Shown: positions 41,025 through 49,070 of the stretch, piece by piece
Numbering within the stretch: the first letter of the stretch is position 1
Layout of the letters: every line of letters begins with the position of its first letter
Source of the DNA: Massilia sp. erpn
GTDB taxonomy: Bacteria > Pseudomonadota > Gammaproteobacteria > Burkholderiales > Burkholderiaceae_D
Direction of reading: 5' to 3'
NCBI RefSeq assembly: GCF_024400215.1
Contig: NZ_CP053748.1
Coordinates: 682,001-746,000 of the forward strand
Length of the DNA stretch: 64,000 nt
Translations under genes and position numbers: made by a program
Notes under the pieces: generated by a model
What the model saw: the letters and a program-made list of their open reading frames with translations, nothing else
Database searches by the model: none
Told to the model about the DNA's origin: nothing

Positions 41025-42107
41025 TTAGAACGAGTGACGCACGCCGATGTTGAAGGCTTTGTCGCCGGTGCCAGCTTCGGAGTTGTTGCCAACGGTGTAG
41101 CCTGCGCCGTTTTTGTTCTTGATCTTAGCGTAGGCCACGTAGGTGGTGGTGCGCTTGGACAGATCGTAGGTGTAGCCAACAGCGATTTGGTTCGCGTCTT
41201 GGTTGAAGGCGGTTTTGTCGTTCTTGTTGATGTAAGAAGCGATGAACTTGCCTGCGCCGCCCACTGGAACGGTCACACCCACCAGGGTGTCAGCGCTCTT
41301 GGTCGAAGCGACTGGCGCTTTCTGGTTGTAAGCGTCTGGGCTAGCCAGGGCTGCGCTGTTCAGACCTTTGTTGTCGCTGTACATGAAGAATGCTTTAGCA
41401 ACTTGGAAGTCGTAGTTCACGGCCAGCAGGGTGTTACGGCCGGTTTCTTTTTCAGCAACTGGGCCGCCCAGCACTGGCTGGTCGTCGTTGTTGCGGTTGT
41501 TGTACGCCAGACGCGCGTTCAGCGGGCCGTTGGCGTAGTTCAGCGACGCGCCAACTTGACGCTGGGTCGAGTTAGCCGATTTTTCGCCGAAGCCGTAGAA
41601 GAACTCAGCGGACACGCCGTTGTAGGCTGGGGTCGCGTACACAACAGCGTTGCTGTTGCGGGTGTTTTCGTCCTTGACTGGGAACAGGTTTTTCGCGGTA
41701 CCAGCCAGGCCAGCGGCGAACGGGTCACCCACTTGCGACAGGGCGTTGTAGAACGGGGTGTACTGACGGCCCAGGGTCAGGGTGCCGGCTTCTTTGGAAC
41801 GCAGACCAACGAAGGACTGACGGTTGGCGATGGAGTTAGCCTTGTCGGATTCGCCGGTGTCAGCCTTGATGCCGCCTTCCAGTACGAACAGAGCTTGCAG
41901 ACCGCCGCCCAGATCTTCGGTGCCTTTGAAGCCCAGACGGGAAGCGTTGGCCACGCCGCTGGTTACTTTGTTGACGCTGCCGGATTTGCCGCCGCGCTCT
42001 GCCACGATACCGGCATCAACGATACCGTAGATGGTGACGTTCGACTGTGCGAAAGCAGCGCTGCTCATGGCGCCCAAAACTGCGATGGAGATTAGAGTTT
42101 TTTTCAT
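41025..42107 (-). CDS. General porin (Burkholderia-type, gram-negative porin family)
   Basis: A 360-residue trimeric general-diffusion porin by family. Signal peptide MKKTLISIAVLGAMSSAAFA is followed by QSNVTIYGIVDAGIVAERGG, the canonical first strand. The sequence shows LGFKGTEDLGGGLQALFVLEGG, the L3-like region, and ends GVRHSF with the terminal Phe. An AAGGAACTTTGTA ribosome-binding region precedes the ATG. Base composition of the codons is shifted to fewer G/C-ending codons than neighbours, as is common in very highly expressed genes. Confidence 0.95.
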   Translation of the reverse strand: MKKTLISIAVLGAMSSAAFAQSNVTIYGIVDAGIVAERGGKSGSVNKVTSGVANASRLGFKGTEDLGGGLQALFVLEGGIKADTGESDKANSIANRQSFVGLRSKEAGTLTLGRQYTPFYNALSQVGDPFAAGLAGTAKNLFPVKDENTRNSNAVVYATPAYNGVSAEFFYGFGEKSANSTQRQVGASLNYANGPLNARLAYNNRNNDDQPVLGGPVAEKETGRNTLLAVNYDFQVAKAFFMYSDNKGLNSAALASPDAYNQKAPVASTKSADTLVGVTVPVGGAGKFIASYINKNDKTAFNQDANQIAVGYTYDLSKRTTTYVAYAKIKNKNGAGYTVGNNSEAGTGDKAFNIGVRHSF

Positions 42108-43019
42108 TACAAAGTTCCTTCAGTTGTTTGCAGCAAAAATTTAAAAGCTTTGATACCGCTAAATTCGGTCTTGATCGGCGCCCCACCCTGCAGCACCTCT
42201 TATCCGTGAGGGCAAACTCCCCGATTGCCACTATGCTGTTCCGCTCAGGAACGCGTTCACTTTATCTGCGGCCGAGTTCATCGATGCCGGCTTGTCGCAG
42301 TGCTCTAAGGCACTGGAGGCGGCACTATACTGATGGATCGGCAATCCATCAAGTGTCAGATGCTTGCGAATTCAGCAAACCCTCCGGTTCGATCCTTTCC
42401 CCCGTTGGTCTAAACGCGCAAGCAACTTTGCCACCCGGCAATATTCTATCGCATCGCAATAGAAGCTGCCCGAACGGTCGTTCGGAAACTTTCCATTCCA
42501 AACAGAAGGAAAGACGTCCCTTTCGATCATTATGACTATTTTATACCGCTTTTCAGAACGTTGCTCACCTGCACACTAGTTATACGGATTCTCAGCGAGA
42601 GAATATTTGGGTGAGGCATACAACTTTCAGTCACAGCCGGCGAGCCACGCTCTAGAGGAAGATTACTTCATGGCTGAACTTTGACATCTACTTTCAGTAT
42701 ATGCTGCGTTGCAAAAAGTTACATCTCTACCCGGCTTCCGTTGACTCTCCGCCACGCACACAGCCGCGTTTTACCGCCGTACAACACTGCAACAATTTAT
42801 TTTTGCCGCCATATTGTCCAATACAAACATATAAGGAACTTGCGATTTGTCAGGAATTTGACACAGAGCAACATTGTGTCGTGGACAAGGGCTGCCGCTA
42901 GCACCGTGCAAGCGCCCAACAGCCCCGTCTAGCGAACACTTCCCCGCCAAAAACGCGAGTAGAATTGGTCAGATAGGTCGTCAAACCCGCGCCTACCTAA
43001 GACCCGTAGCCGCCTTTGC
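42108..43019. other. Long AT-rich divergent regulatory region, porin / MerR gene
   Basis: More than 900 bp without a convincing gene; open frames of 66-83 codons near 42681-42932 lack family resemblance and ribosome binding sites. It carries the promoters of the minus-strand porin and the plus-strand MerR regulator. Two dyads stand out: TGATGGAT-N5-ATCCATCA at 42331-42351 and CCGAACG-GT-CGTTCGG at 42470-42485. The latter has the shape of a TetR-type operator, but no TetR gene is nearby. Confidence 0.55.
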
Positions 43020-43970
43020 ATGAACACTTCAAGCCCATCACAGCCCGTCCCCAGCACCATCAGCGACGTTGAACGCGACACCGGCGTAGCCAAGGAAACC
43101 TTGCGCGTCTGGGAGCGCCGCTACGACTTTCCACGCCCGCAACGCGACGCCTTCGGCGAGCGCGTGTACTCGGCCGAGCAGGTGCACAAGCTGCGCCTGG
43201 TCAAGCGCCTGATCGACCTGGGCTACCGGCCCGGCAAGGTGATCCAGTTCGGCAGCGCCGAACTGCAGGCCATGGCCGAACAGGCGGCCGGCCGCCAGCA
43301 GCCGGTCAGCGCGCCGCATCCGGAACTGCATGCCTATATAGAGCTGTGCAAAACGCACCAGATGGAAGCGCTGCGCCGCAAGCTGTCGCAGGCCATGCTG
43401 GTGATGGGCCTGAAAAACTTCGTCATCGAGCTGGTGGCCCCGCTCACCGCCCACCTCGGCGAAGCCTGGGCCGGCGGCCAGCTGGCCGTCTTCGAAGAAC
43501 ATCTCTTCAGCGAGTCGCTGCAGATCGTCATGCGCAGCGCCATTTTCTCCATTCCGCAAGCCCACCACCACCATGGCGCCGCGCCGCGTCCGCGCATCCT
43601 GCTGGCGACCCTGCCGCAGGAACGCCAGGGCCTGGGCCTGTTGATGGCCGAAGCCGTCTTCGCCGCCGACGGCGCCCATTGCACCTCGCTCGGCGTACAA
43701 GCCGCGCTGCCCGATATCGTGCAAGCTGCGCGCAGCCTGCACAGCGATATCGTGCTGCTGTCCTTCTCGCCGCTGGCCAATCCGCGCCAGGTGGGCGATG
43801 CCTTGAAAGAGCTGCGCGCGCGCCTGCCGGAAGCGATGGAAATCTGGGCCAGCGGCAGCAATGCCGCGCTGCGCAAGCGCGCCGCCGGCGCCGCCCAGGT
43901 GTATGGCCTGGCCGACCTGGGCAAGGGCATCGCCGAGTGGCGCCAGCGTACGCACGGTCAGGCCGCCTGA
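43020..43970 (+). CDS. MerR-family regulator with cobalamin-binding-type domain (CarH/LitR-like)
   Basis: A 316-residue regulator of the CarH/LitR type: MerR helix-turn-helix residues about 14-75 (TISDVERDTGVAKETLRVWERRYDF), a four-helix B12-binding-cap domain about 100-180, and a Rossmann-like B12-binding domain about 190-316. W150-x9-E160-H161, the motif known to cap adenosylcobalamin in photoreceptors, is present. At the position of the lower axial His in the family (GERHELG), this protein reads QERQGLG with Gln at 203, so classical B12 photoreception may be lost or altered. No carotenoid or photolyase genes are adjacent. Confidence 0.82.
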   Translation: MNTSSPSQPVPSTISDVERDTGVAKETLRVWERRYDFPRPQRDAFGERVYSAEQVHKLRLVKRLIDLGYRPGKVIQFGSAELQAMAEQAAGRQQPVSAPHPELHAYIELCKTHQMEALRRKLSQAMLVMGLKNFVIELVAPLTAHLGEAWAGGQLAVFEEHLFSESLQIVMRSAIFSIPQAHHHHGAAPRPRILLATLPQERQGLGLLMAEAVFAADGAHCTSLGVQAALPDIVQAARSLHSDIVLLSFSPLANPRQVGDALKELRARLPEAMEIWASGSNAALRKRAAGAAQVYGLADLGKGIAEWRQRTHGQAA

Positions 43971-44099
43971 GTCGCGCGCCGGGCACGCCGCCGCCCACGC
44001 GCCGGCTTCTCAGCCCGGCCTCCTGCCAGGCTCCCTGTTTCCCGTCCATAGCGCTCTGGTAGAATGTGCGCTTATTTTCAGCGCCCGACCGCCTACCCA

Positions 44100-45164
44100 A
44101 TGTTCAGTTTTTTCAAGAAGAAAACCGCCACCGCCGAAGCGCCATCGGCCGCGCCTGAGACGCGCCCCGCCGCGCCAGCCGCCGCTCCCGCTGCCGCCGC
44201 CCCTGCCACCGCTGCCGATAGCGCGCTGTCGGTCGCCGATTTCGAAACCGCCGCCAAGCCCGAATCGAAGCAATCGTGGATGAGCCGCCTGAAGGCCGGC
44301 CTGTCCAAGACTTCGGCCAATCTGTCCCTGCTCTTCGTCGGCGCGCGCATCGGCGATGAACTGTATGAAGAGCTGGAAGCGGCCCTGCTGATGGCCGACG
44401 CCGGCATCGACGCCACCCAGTATCTGCTCGATGCGCTCAAGCGCAAGGTCAAGGAAGACAAGCTGACCGAGGCCGCCGCCGTGAAAACGGCGCTCAAGGA
44501 GCTGATGATCGACCTGCTCAAGCCGCTGGAAAAGCCGTTCGAGCTGGGCCGCCACCAGCCTACCGTGATGATGATCTCCGGCGTCAACGGCGCCGGCAAG
44601 ACCACCACCATCGGCAAGCTGGCCAAGCATATGCAGGCGCACGGCCAGTCCGTGCTGCTGGCCGCCGGCGACACCTTCCGCGCCGCGGCGCGCGAGCAGC
44701 TGATGGTCTGGGGCCAGCGCAATAATGTGACGGTGATCTCGCAAGCCTCGGGCGATCCGGCCGCCGTCTCCTTCGACGCGGTCCAGTCGGGCAAGGCGCG
44801 CGGCAGCAATGTGGTGATGGTCGATACCGCCGGCCGCCTGCCGACCCAGCTGCACCTGATGGAAGAACTGAAAAAGATCCAGCGCGTGATCGGCAAGGGC
44901 ATGGAAGGTGCGCCGCACGAAACCCTGCTGGTCATCGACGGCAATACCGGCCAGAACGCGCTGGCCCAGGTCAAGGCTTTCGACGATGCGCTGCAATTGT
45001 CCGGCCTGATCATCACCAAGCTCGATGGCACGGCCAAGGGCGGCGTGATCGCCGCCATCGCCCGCGTGCGCCCGGTGCCGGTGTACTTCATCGGCATCGG
45101 CGAGAAGATCGAAGACCTGCAACCTTTCAATGCGGCCGACTTTGTTGAAGCCCTGCTTGCCTAA
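44100..45164 (+). CDS. ftsY: Signal recognition particle receptor FtsY
   Basis: FtsY is the membrane receptor that docks the SRP-ribosome complex. The 354-residue product has a short basic start MFSFFKKKT, an Ala/Pro/Glu-rich acidic A domain, and an NG domain with P-loop GVNGAGKTTTIGKLAKHM, AAGDTFRAAAREQL, DTAGRLPTQLHLMEEL and TKLDGTAKGG. The ATG at 44100 is the family start. It is first of the ftsY-ftsE-ftsX operon, with ftsE 6 bp downstream. Confidence 0.96.
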   Translation: MFSFFKKKTATAEAPSAAPETRPAAPAAAPAAAAPATAADSALSVADFETAAKPESKQSWMSRLKAGLSKTSANLSLLFVGARIGDELYEELEAALLMADAGIDATQYLLDALKRKVKEDKLTEAAAVKTALKELMIDLLKPLEKPFELGRHQPTVMMISGVNGAGKTTTIGKLAKHMQAHGQSVLLAAGDTFRAAAREQLMVWGQRNNVTVISQASGDPAAVSFDAVQSGKARGSNVVMVDTAGRLPTQLHLMEELKKIQRVIGKGMEGAPHETLLVIDGNTGQNALAQVKAFDDALQLSGLIITKLDGTAKGGVIAAIARVRPVPVYFIGIGEKIEDLQPFNAADFVEALLA

Positions 45165-45170
45165 GGCACC

Positions 45171-45830
45171 ATGATCGAATTCCAGCAAGTCAGCAAACAA
45201 TACTCCGCCGAGGCCATGGCCTTGCGCGACATTACCTTGAATATCGAGAAGGGCGAGCTGGTGTTCCTGGCCGGCCCTTCCGGCGCGGGCAAGTCCACGC
45301 TGATGAAGATGATCGCCGCCATGGAGCGCCCGACTTCGGGCAAGGTCATCGTCAACGGCCAGGACATCGGCAAGATCCGCCGCGCCGGCATCCCCTTCCT
45401 GCGCCGCAACCTGGGCCTGATCTTCCAGGAACAGCGCCTGCTCAACGACCGTTCGGTGCTGGCCAATGTGATGCTGCCGCTGACCGTGAGCGGCGCCCCG
45501 CGCGCGGCCGCCGAGCAGCGCGCACGCGCCGCGCTGGACAAGGTGGGCCTGCTCGACCGCGCCGCCGACGAACCGCTGGCCCTGTCCGGCGGCGAGCAGC
45601 AGCGCGTCTCGATCGCGCGCGCCATCGTCAACCGGCCGCAAATCATCCTGGCCGACGAACCGACCGCCAATCTGGACCGCGCCAGCGCCACCCGCGTGCT
45701 GGACGCGCTGAAAGCCTTCCACTCGGTCGGCGTGACCTGCCTGATCTCCACCCACGACGAGCTGGTGCTCGAAGCGGCGGCGCGCGTGATCCACCTGCAG
45801 CAGGGCGAATTGCTGAAGGAGGCCGCATGA
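45171..45830 (+). CDS. ftsE: Cell division ABC ATPase FtsE
   Basis: FtsE is the ATPase of the FtsEX complex, which activates periplasmic amidases at the septum. The 219-residue product has Walker A GPSGAGKSTLMK, Q loop LIFQEQRLL, signature LSGGEQQRVSIARAI, Walker B ILADEPTANLD and switch His STHDELVL. It overlaps ftsX by 4 bp (ATGA). The EF-hand-like features of FtsE are absent, as expected. Confidence 0.96.
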   Translation: MIEFQQVSKQYSAEAMALRDITLNIEKGELVFLAGPSGAGKSTLMKMIAAMERPTSGKVIVNGQDIGKIRRAGIPFLRRNLGLIFQEQRLLNDRSVLANVMLPLTVSGAPRAAAEQRARAALDKVGLLDRAADEPLALSGGEQQRVSIARAIVNRPQIILADEPTANLDRASATRVLDALKAFHSVGVTCLISTHDELVLEAAARVIHLQQGELLKEAA

Positions 45831-46741
45831 GCATCTGGCTGCGCCAACACGGCTTCGCGCTCGGCTCCGCGCTGATCCACATGCGCAAGGCGCCCGGCAG
45901 TTTCCTGTTCAATATCCTGGTGGTGGCGATCGCGCTGGCCCTGCCCTTCACCGGCCTGACCCTGCTGAATAATGTGCGGCCGATGTCGGAACAGATGTCG
46001 GTCGATCCCGAGCTGAGCGTGTTCATGAAACAGGACACGCCGCGCGAACAGGCGGCCGGCATCGCCGGTTCGCTGCGCGCCATCGTCAAGGACGCCAAGA
46101 TCGTCTTCGTGCCGCGCGAGAAAGCGCTCGAACAGCTCAAGGATAAGAGCGGCTTGAACGACGTCATCGCCACCCTCGGCGAAAACCCGCTGCCCGACAG
46201 CTATGTCATCAAGCTGGACGCCTTCCAGAGCGCGGCCGAAGGCGCGGCCATCGACGGCATCGCCGACCAGATGCGCGCCCTGCCCGGGGTGGAATCGGTG
46301 CAGGTCGATTCGGCCTGGGTCAAGCGCCTGGCCGCCCTGCTCGGCGTGCTGCGCCTGGCCCTGCTGCTGCTGGCCGCGACCCTGGGCACGGTGGTGGTGG
46401 CCGTGGTGTTCAACACCATCCGCCTGCAGGTCATGACCCAGCGCGAGGAAATCCTGGTCTCCAAGCTGATCGGCGCCACCGATGCCTATATCCACCGCCC
46501 CTTCTATTACAGCGGTGCCCTGCTCGGCCTGTGCGCCGGCGGCGTGGCCCTGGGCGCCGTGGCGCTGGCGCTGCGGCCGCTGAATACGGCCATCGCCGAA
46601 TTCGCGCGCCTGTACGCCTCCGAATTCCAGCTGGCGCCGCTGGAACCGCTGGCCATGGCCGGCTTGCTGGCCCTATCGGCCGGCCTCGGCCTGGTGGGCG
46701 CCCTGCTCTCCGTACAGCGCCACCTGGCCCGCCTCAATTAA
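45827..46741 (+). CDS. ftsX: Cell division ABC permease FtsX
   Basis: FtsX is the integral membrane partner of FtsE. The 304-residue product has one N-terminal TM helix (FLFNILVVAIALALPFTGLTLL), a periplasmic domain about 55-170 (DPELSVFMKQDTPREQAAGIAGSLRAI) that would contact amidase activators, and three C-terminal TM helices around residues 175-290. The motif VFNTIRLQVMTQREEILVSKLIGATDAYI is the FtsX family hallmark. Overlap with ftsE confirms translational coupling. Confidence 0.96.
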   Translation: MSIWLRQHGFALGSALIHMRKAPGSFLFNILVVAIALALPFTGLTLLNNVRPMSEQMSVDPELSVFMKQDTPREQAAGIAGSLRAIVKDAKIVFVPREKALEQLKDKSGLNDVIATLGENPLPDSYVIKLDAFQSAAEGAAIDGIADQMRALPGVESVQVDSAWVKRLAALLGVLRLALLLLAATLGTVVVAVVFNTIRLQVMTQREEILVSKLIGATDAYIHRPFYYSGALLGLCAGGVALGAVALALRPLNTAIAEFARLYASEFQLAPLEPLAMAGLLALSAGLGLVGALLSVQRHLARLN

Positions 46742-46847
46742 TTCTCCGGCACGCCTGCGTGCGTTCTCGCACAGAGAACGCCGCAGCGGCGCCCGTATCC
46801 TATCCCTATTCCCACTCGCTTGCTAAAAGCCCATAGACTCTTTGGAG

Positions 46848-46877
46848 TTGATAGCTTTTTGCTATAAAGCCTATTAT
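46848..46877 (+). promoter_or_regulatory. Predicted sigma-70 promoter of rpoH
   Basis: TTGATA (46848-46853) and TATTAT (46872-46877) with an 18-bp spacer give a good housekeeping promoter. A start about 9 bp downstream would fall right at the CIRCE element beginning at 46887. It lies about 210 bp upstream of the rpoH start, leaving a long 5' leader. Confidence 0.6.
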
Positions 46878-46886
46878 TTCGGCCGA

Positions 46887-46913
46887 TTGGCACTCCTCGA
46901 TGGAGAGTGCTAA
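46887..46913. promoter_or_regulatory. CIRCE element (HrcA operator) upstream of rpoH
   Basis: TTGGCACTC - nine bases - GAGTGCTAA matches the CIRCE consensus TTAGCACTC-N9-GAGTGCTAA with one mismatch in the left arm. CIRCE is the binding site of the heat-shock repressor HrcA. Its position at the predicted transcription start implies that HrcA represses rpoH, so the heat-shock sigma factor would be derepressed together with GroE-type genes. Confidence 0.9.
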
Positions 46914-46924
46914 TATATGTTCAA

Positions 46925-46957
46925 GAGCAAGTTTGAAACATGCTTCGGAGCAAGTTT
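46925..46957 (+). repeat. Direct repeat in the rpoH leader
   Basis: GAGCAAGTTT occurs twice, at 46925-46934 and 46948-46957, spaced by 13 bases, between the CIRCE element and the rpoH ATG. This leader may form a temperature-sensitive structure, but I cannot fold it by eye; the repeat is the only direct observation. Confidence 0.5.
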
Positions 46958-47084
46958 AAGAGCCGATTAAGTTCCATCCGGCATTCTGTATCCGAACGGT
47001 AAAGAACCGTAACAGTCCGTGTGCCCGACAATTCCGCATGGCATATTGAGACTAAAGCAACACCTTCGAGCGAGGAAAGAATAT

Positions 47085-47984
47085 ATGACTACGATGTCCG
47101 CACAATCCGCCCTGGTACCCGCCGGCAACAGTGCACTGGGCCTCGGCTTCAGTGGCAACCTGGGCAACCTGGACGCCTATATTTCGGCCGTCAACCGCCT
47201 GCCCATGCTGTCGCATGAGGACGAGGTGCGTCTGGGCCGCCGCCTGAAGGAAAACAATGACCTGGGCGCCGCCCAGGAACTGGTGCTGTCCCACCTGCGC
47301 CTGGTAGTGTCGATCGCGCGCGGCTATCTTGGCTATGGCCTGCCGCACGCCGACCTGATCCAGGAAGGCAATATCGGCCTGATGAAGGCCGTCAAGCGCT
47401 TCGATCCGGACCAGGGCGTGCGCCTGGTGTCCTACGCCATGCACTGGATCAAGGCCGAGATGCACGAATACATCCTGAAGAACTGGCGCCTGGTCAAAGT
47501 GGCCACCACCAAGGCCCAGCGCAAGCTGTTCTTCAATCTGCGCAGCCACAAGCAAGGCCTGGACGCCATGTCGCCGGCCCAGATCGACCAGCTGGCCAAG
47601 CTGCTGGACGTGAAGCGCGAGGAAGTGATCGAGATGGAAACCCGCCTCTCCGGCCGCGACATCGCGCTGGAAGCGCCATCCGACGACGAAGACGACAAAT
47701 TCTCGCCCATCGCCTACCTCTCGTCCGATCAGAACGAGCCGACCCGCGTGCTGGAAGCCGAAGCCGTGACCCGTCTCCAATCGGAAGGCCTGGAAACGGC
47801 ACTGGGCAAGCTCGATCCGCGTTCGCGCCGCATCGTCGAAGCGCGCTGGCTGGCCAATGACGACGGCTCCGGCGCCACGCTGCACACCCTGGCCGACGAA
47901 TTCGGCGTCTCGGCCGAGCGCATCCGCCAGATCGAAGCGGCCGCCTTGAAGAAGATGAAAGGCGCGCTGGCCGCCTACGTCTAA
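47085..47984 (+). CDS. rpoH: RNA polymerase heat-shock sigma factor RpoH (sigma-32)
   Basis: RpoH directs transcription of chaperone and protease genes under heat stress. The 299-residue product has the sigma-32 core: LDAYISAVNRLPMLSHEDEVRLGRRL, region 2 LRLVVSIARGYLGYGLPHADLIQEGNIGLMKAVKRFDPDQGVRL, the RpoH-specific box KNWRLVKVATTKAQRKLFFNLRSHKQGL, and region 4 TLADEFGVSAERIRQIEAAALKKMKGAL. The ATG at 47085 has AGGA at 8-bp spacing. The ftsYEX-rpoH order is a classic arrangement. A terminator follows. Confidence 0.97.
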   Translation: MTTMSAQSALVPAGNSALGLGFSGNLGNLDAYISAVNRLPMLSHEDEVRLGRRLKENNDLGAAQELVLSHLRLVVSIARGYLGYGLPHADLIQEGNIGLMKAVKRFDPDQGVRLVSYAMHWIKAEMHEYILKNWRLVKVATTKAQRKLFFNLRSHKQGLDAMSPAQIDQLAKLLDVKREEVIEMETRLSGRDIALEAPSDDEDDKFSPIAYLSSDQNEPTRVLEAEAVTRLQSEGLETALGKLDPRSRRIVEARWLANDDGSGATLHTLADEFGVSAERIRQIEAAALKKMKGALAAYV

Positions 47985-48013
47985 GCCGCGTTGTTCGCTG
48001 CCTGAATTTTCAG

Positions 48014-48039
48014 AAAACCGGGGTTCGCCCCGGTTTTTT
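48014..48039 (+). terminator. Terminator of rpoH
   Basis: Ten-base arms AAAACCGGGG and complement with a stable TTCG tetraloop, followed by six T, 30 bp after the rpoH stop codon. Confidence 0.93.
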
Positions 48040-48127
48040 ACTTTATGCTGGCCGTTCAGCGGTGCGCCGCCGATGATGCAATTTGCCTAATATTTTCCTC
48101 GTGAGTGCCAGCTCGACAGGAGACCAT

Positions 48128-48571
48128 ATGCAGCCCAGAATCATCAGCTTCATGCTATGCCTGTGCATCTTCAGCATCATTGCCGCCTGCGGCATCGCCC
48201 GCAGCAAGGCGCAAGACAACCGCCCGAGGACACCCATGCGCACCAGTGCCAGCTACACCCTGACTGCCGGCCAGACCGTCCCGATCGCCGCCGGCGCCAC
48301 GCTTACGCTCGACCGCATCAACGACAGCCGCTGCCGCAAAGGCGCCGTCTGCGTCTGGGCCGGCTACATCAGCTTCAGTTTCACCGTCAACAAAGGCGGC
48401 ACCAGCCAAAGCTTCGTGCTCGCCGAAGACATGCCCAACGCCAGCAAGACCCAAGTCTTAGACGGCCTCACCTACACCCTTGAAAGCCTGGACCCGCCCG
48501 ATCCCCCCGCCGTCGACGCCCCCGCGCCCGACTACCGCGTCACCGTGCACGTCACCCTCACCCCGCCCTGA
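48128..48571 (+). CDS. Predicted lipoprotein
   Basis: A 147-residue uncharacterised lipoprotein. The start MQPRIISFMLCLCIFSIIAAC is a lipoprotein signal with a lipobox IAAC and the lipid-bearing Cys at about 21. The mature protein is a small beta-rich domain with two further cysteines (SRCRKGAVCVWAGY), probably a disulfide, and strands VNKGGTSQSFVLAED and GLTYTLESLDPP. The ATG at 48128 has AGGAG 5 bp upstream. A repeat element begins 12 bp after its stop codon. Function unknown. Confidence 0.75.
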   Translation: MQPRIISFMLCLCIFSIIAACGIARSKAQDNRPRTPMRTSASYTLTAGQTVPIAAGATLTLDRINDSRCRKGAVCVWAGYISFSFTVNKGGTSQSFVLAEDMPNASKTQVLDGLTYTLESLDPPDPPAVDAPAPDYRVTVHVTLTPP

Positions 48572-48582
48572 GACCACCCAGC

Positions 48583-48712
48583 TTTGATCCAGATCAAGCA
48601 ATGTCCAACCCTGGTGTCAGGCACCGCGGTAGGACATTTGCTGATTTAGATCAAAGAATGTCCGGCTCCAGTGCCTGACACCAGGGTGGGACATTCTTTG
48701 ATTTAGCGCAAA
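48583..48712. repeat. Bipartite intergenic palindrome element, copy B
   Basis: 130 bp between the convergent lipoprotein and monooxygenase genes, ending 10 bp before the latter's stop. Same architecture as copy A: GGTGTCAGGCACC unit, then GTGCCTGACACC unit, framed by TTGATCCAGATCAA (48584-48597), CTGATTTAGATCAA (48641-48654) and TTGATTTAGCGCAA (48698-48711). The first dyad is an exact match to the FNR/Anr consensus TTGAT-N4-ATCAA. Confidence 0.9.
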
Positions 48713-48722
48713 CCAGTGGGTG

Positions 48723-49070
48723 CTAGGGCTGGTGGTGGTGGCGACTGTCGGCGGGGGCTTGGGCGCGCTCGTGCAGGCCGTAGTCACGCATGACGCTGGC
48801 GATGCGCAGGCGGTAGTCCTCGAACAGAGCGCCACGGCCGGCCGATTGGGCGGCGCGGTGGGCCTCCAGGCGGCGCCATTCGGCGATGGCGGCCTCGTCG
48901 CGGAAGAAGGATAGCGAGAGCAGCTTGCCGGGCTGGCTCAAACTCTGGAAACGTTCGATGGAGATGAAGCCGTCGATCTCGTCCAGCAAGGGGCGCAGCG
49001 AGGCGGCGATATCGAGGTATTCCTGGCGGCCTTCCGCCTTGGGACTCACTTCAAAAATGACGGCGATCAT
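48723..49070 (-). CDS. Antibiotic-biosynthesis-monooxygenase (ABM) family protein
   Basis: A 115-residue small alpha/beta-barrel protein of the ABM fold. The start is MIAVIFEVSPKAEGRQEYLD, followed by LLDEIDGFISIERFQSL and LLSLSFFRDEAAIAEWRRLEAH, the typical strand/helix pattern; the C-terminus has a His-rich end (DSRHHHQP). Such proteins act as quinone- or heme-type monooxygenases or scaffolds. It overlaps the upstream P450-like gene by 4 bp, so the two are coupled. I chose the ATG at 49070 as the family-like start. Confidence 0.82.
   Translation of the reverse strand: MIAVIFEVSPKAEGRQEYLDIAASLRPLLDEIDGFISIERFQSLSQPGKLLSLSFFRDEAAIAEWRRLEAHRAAQSAGRGALFEDYRLRIASVMRDYGLHERAQAPADSRHHHQP

Noticed and set aside
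42681..42932. 83-codon open frame in the porin / MerR gap
   Set aside because: Unusual composition, no start signal and no resemblance to a known family.
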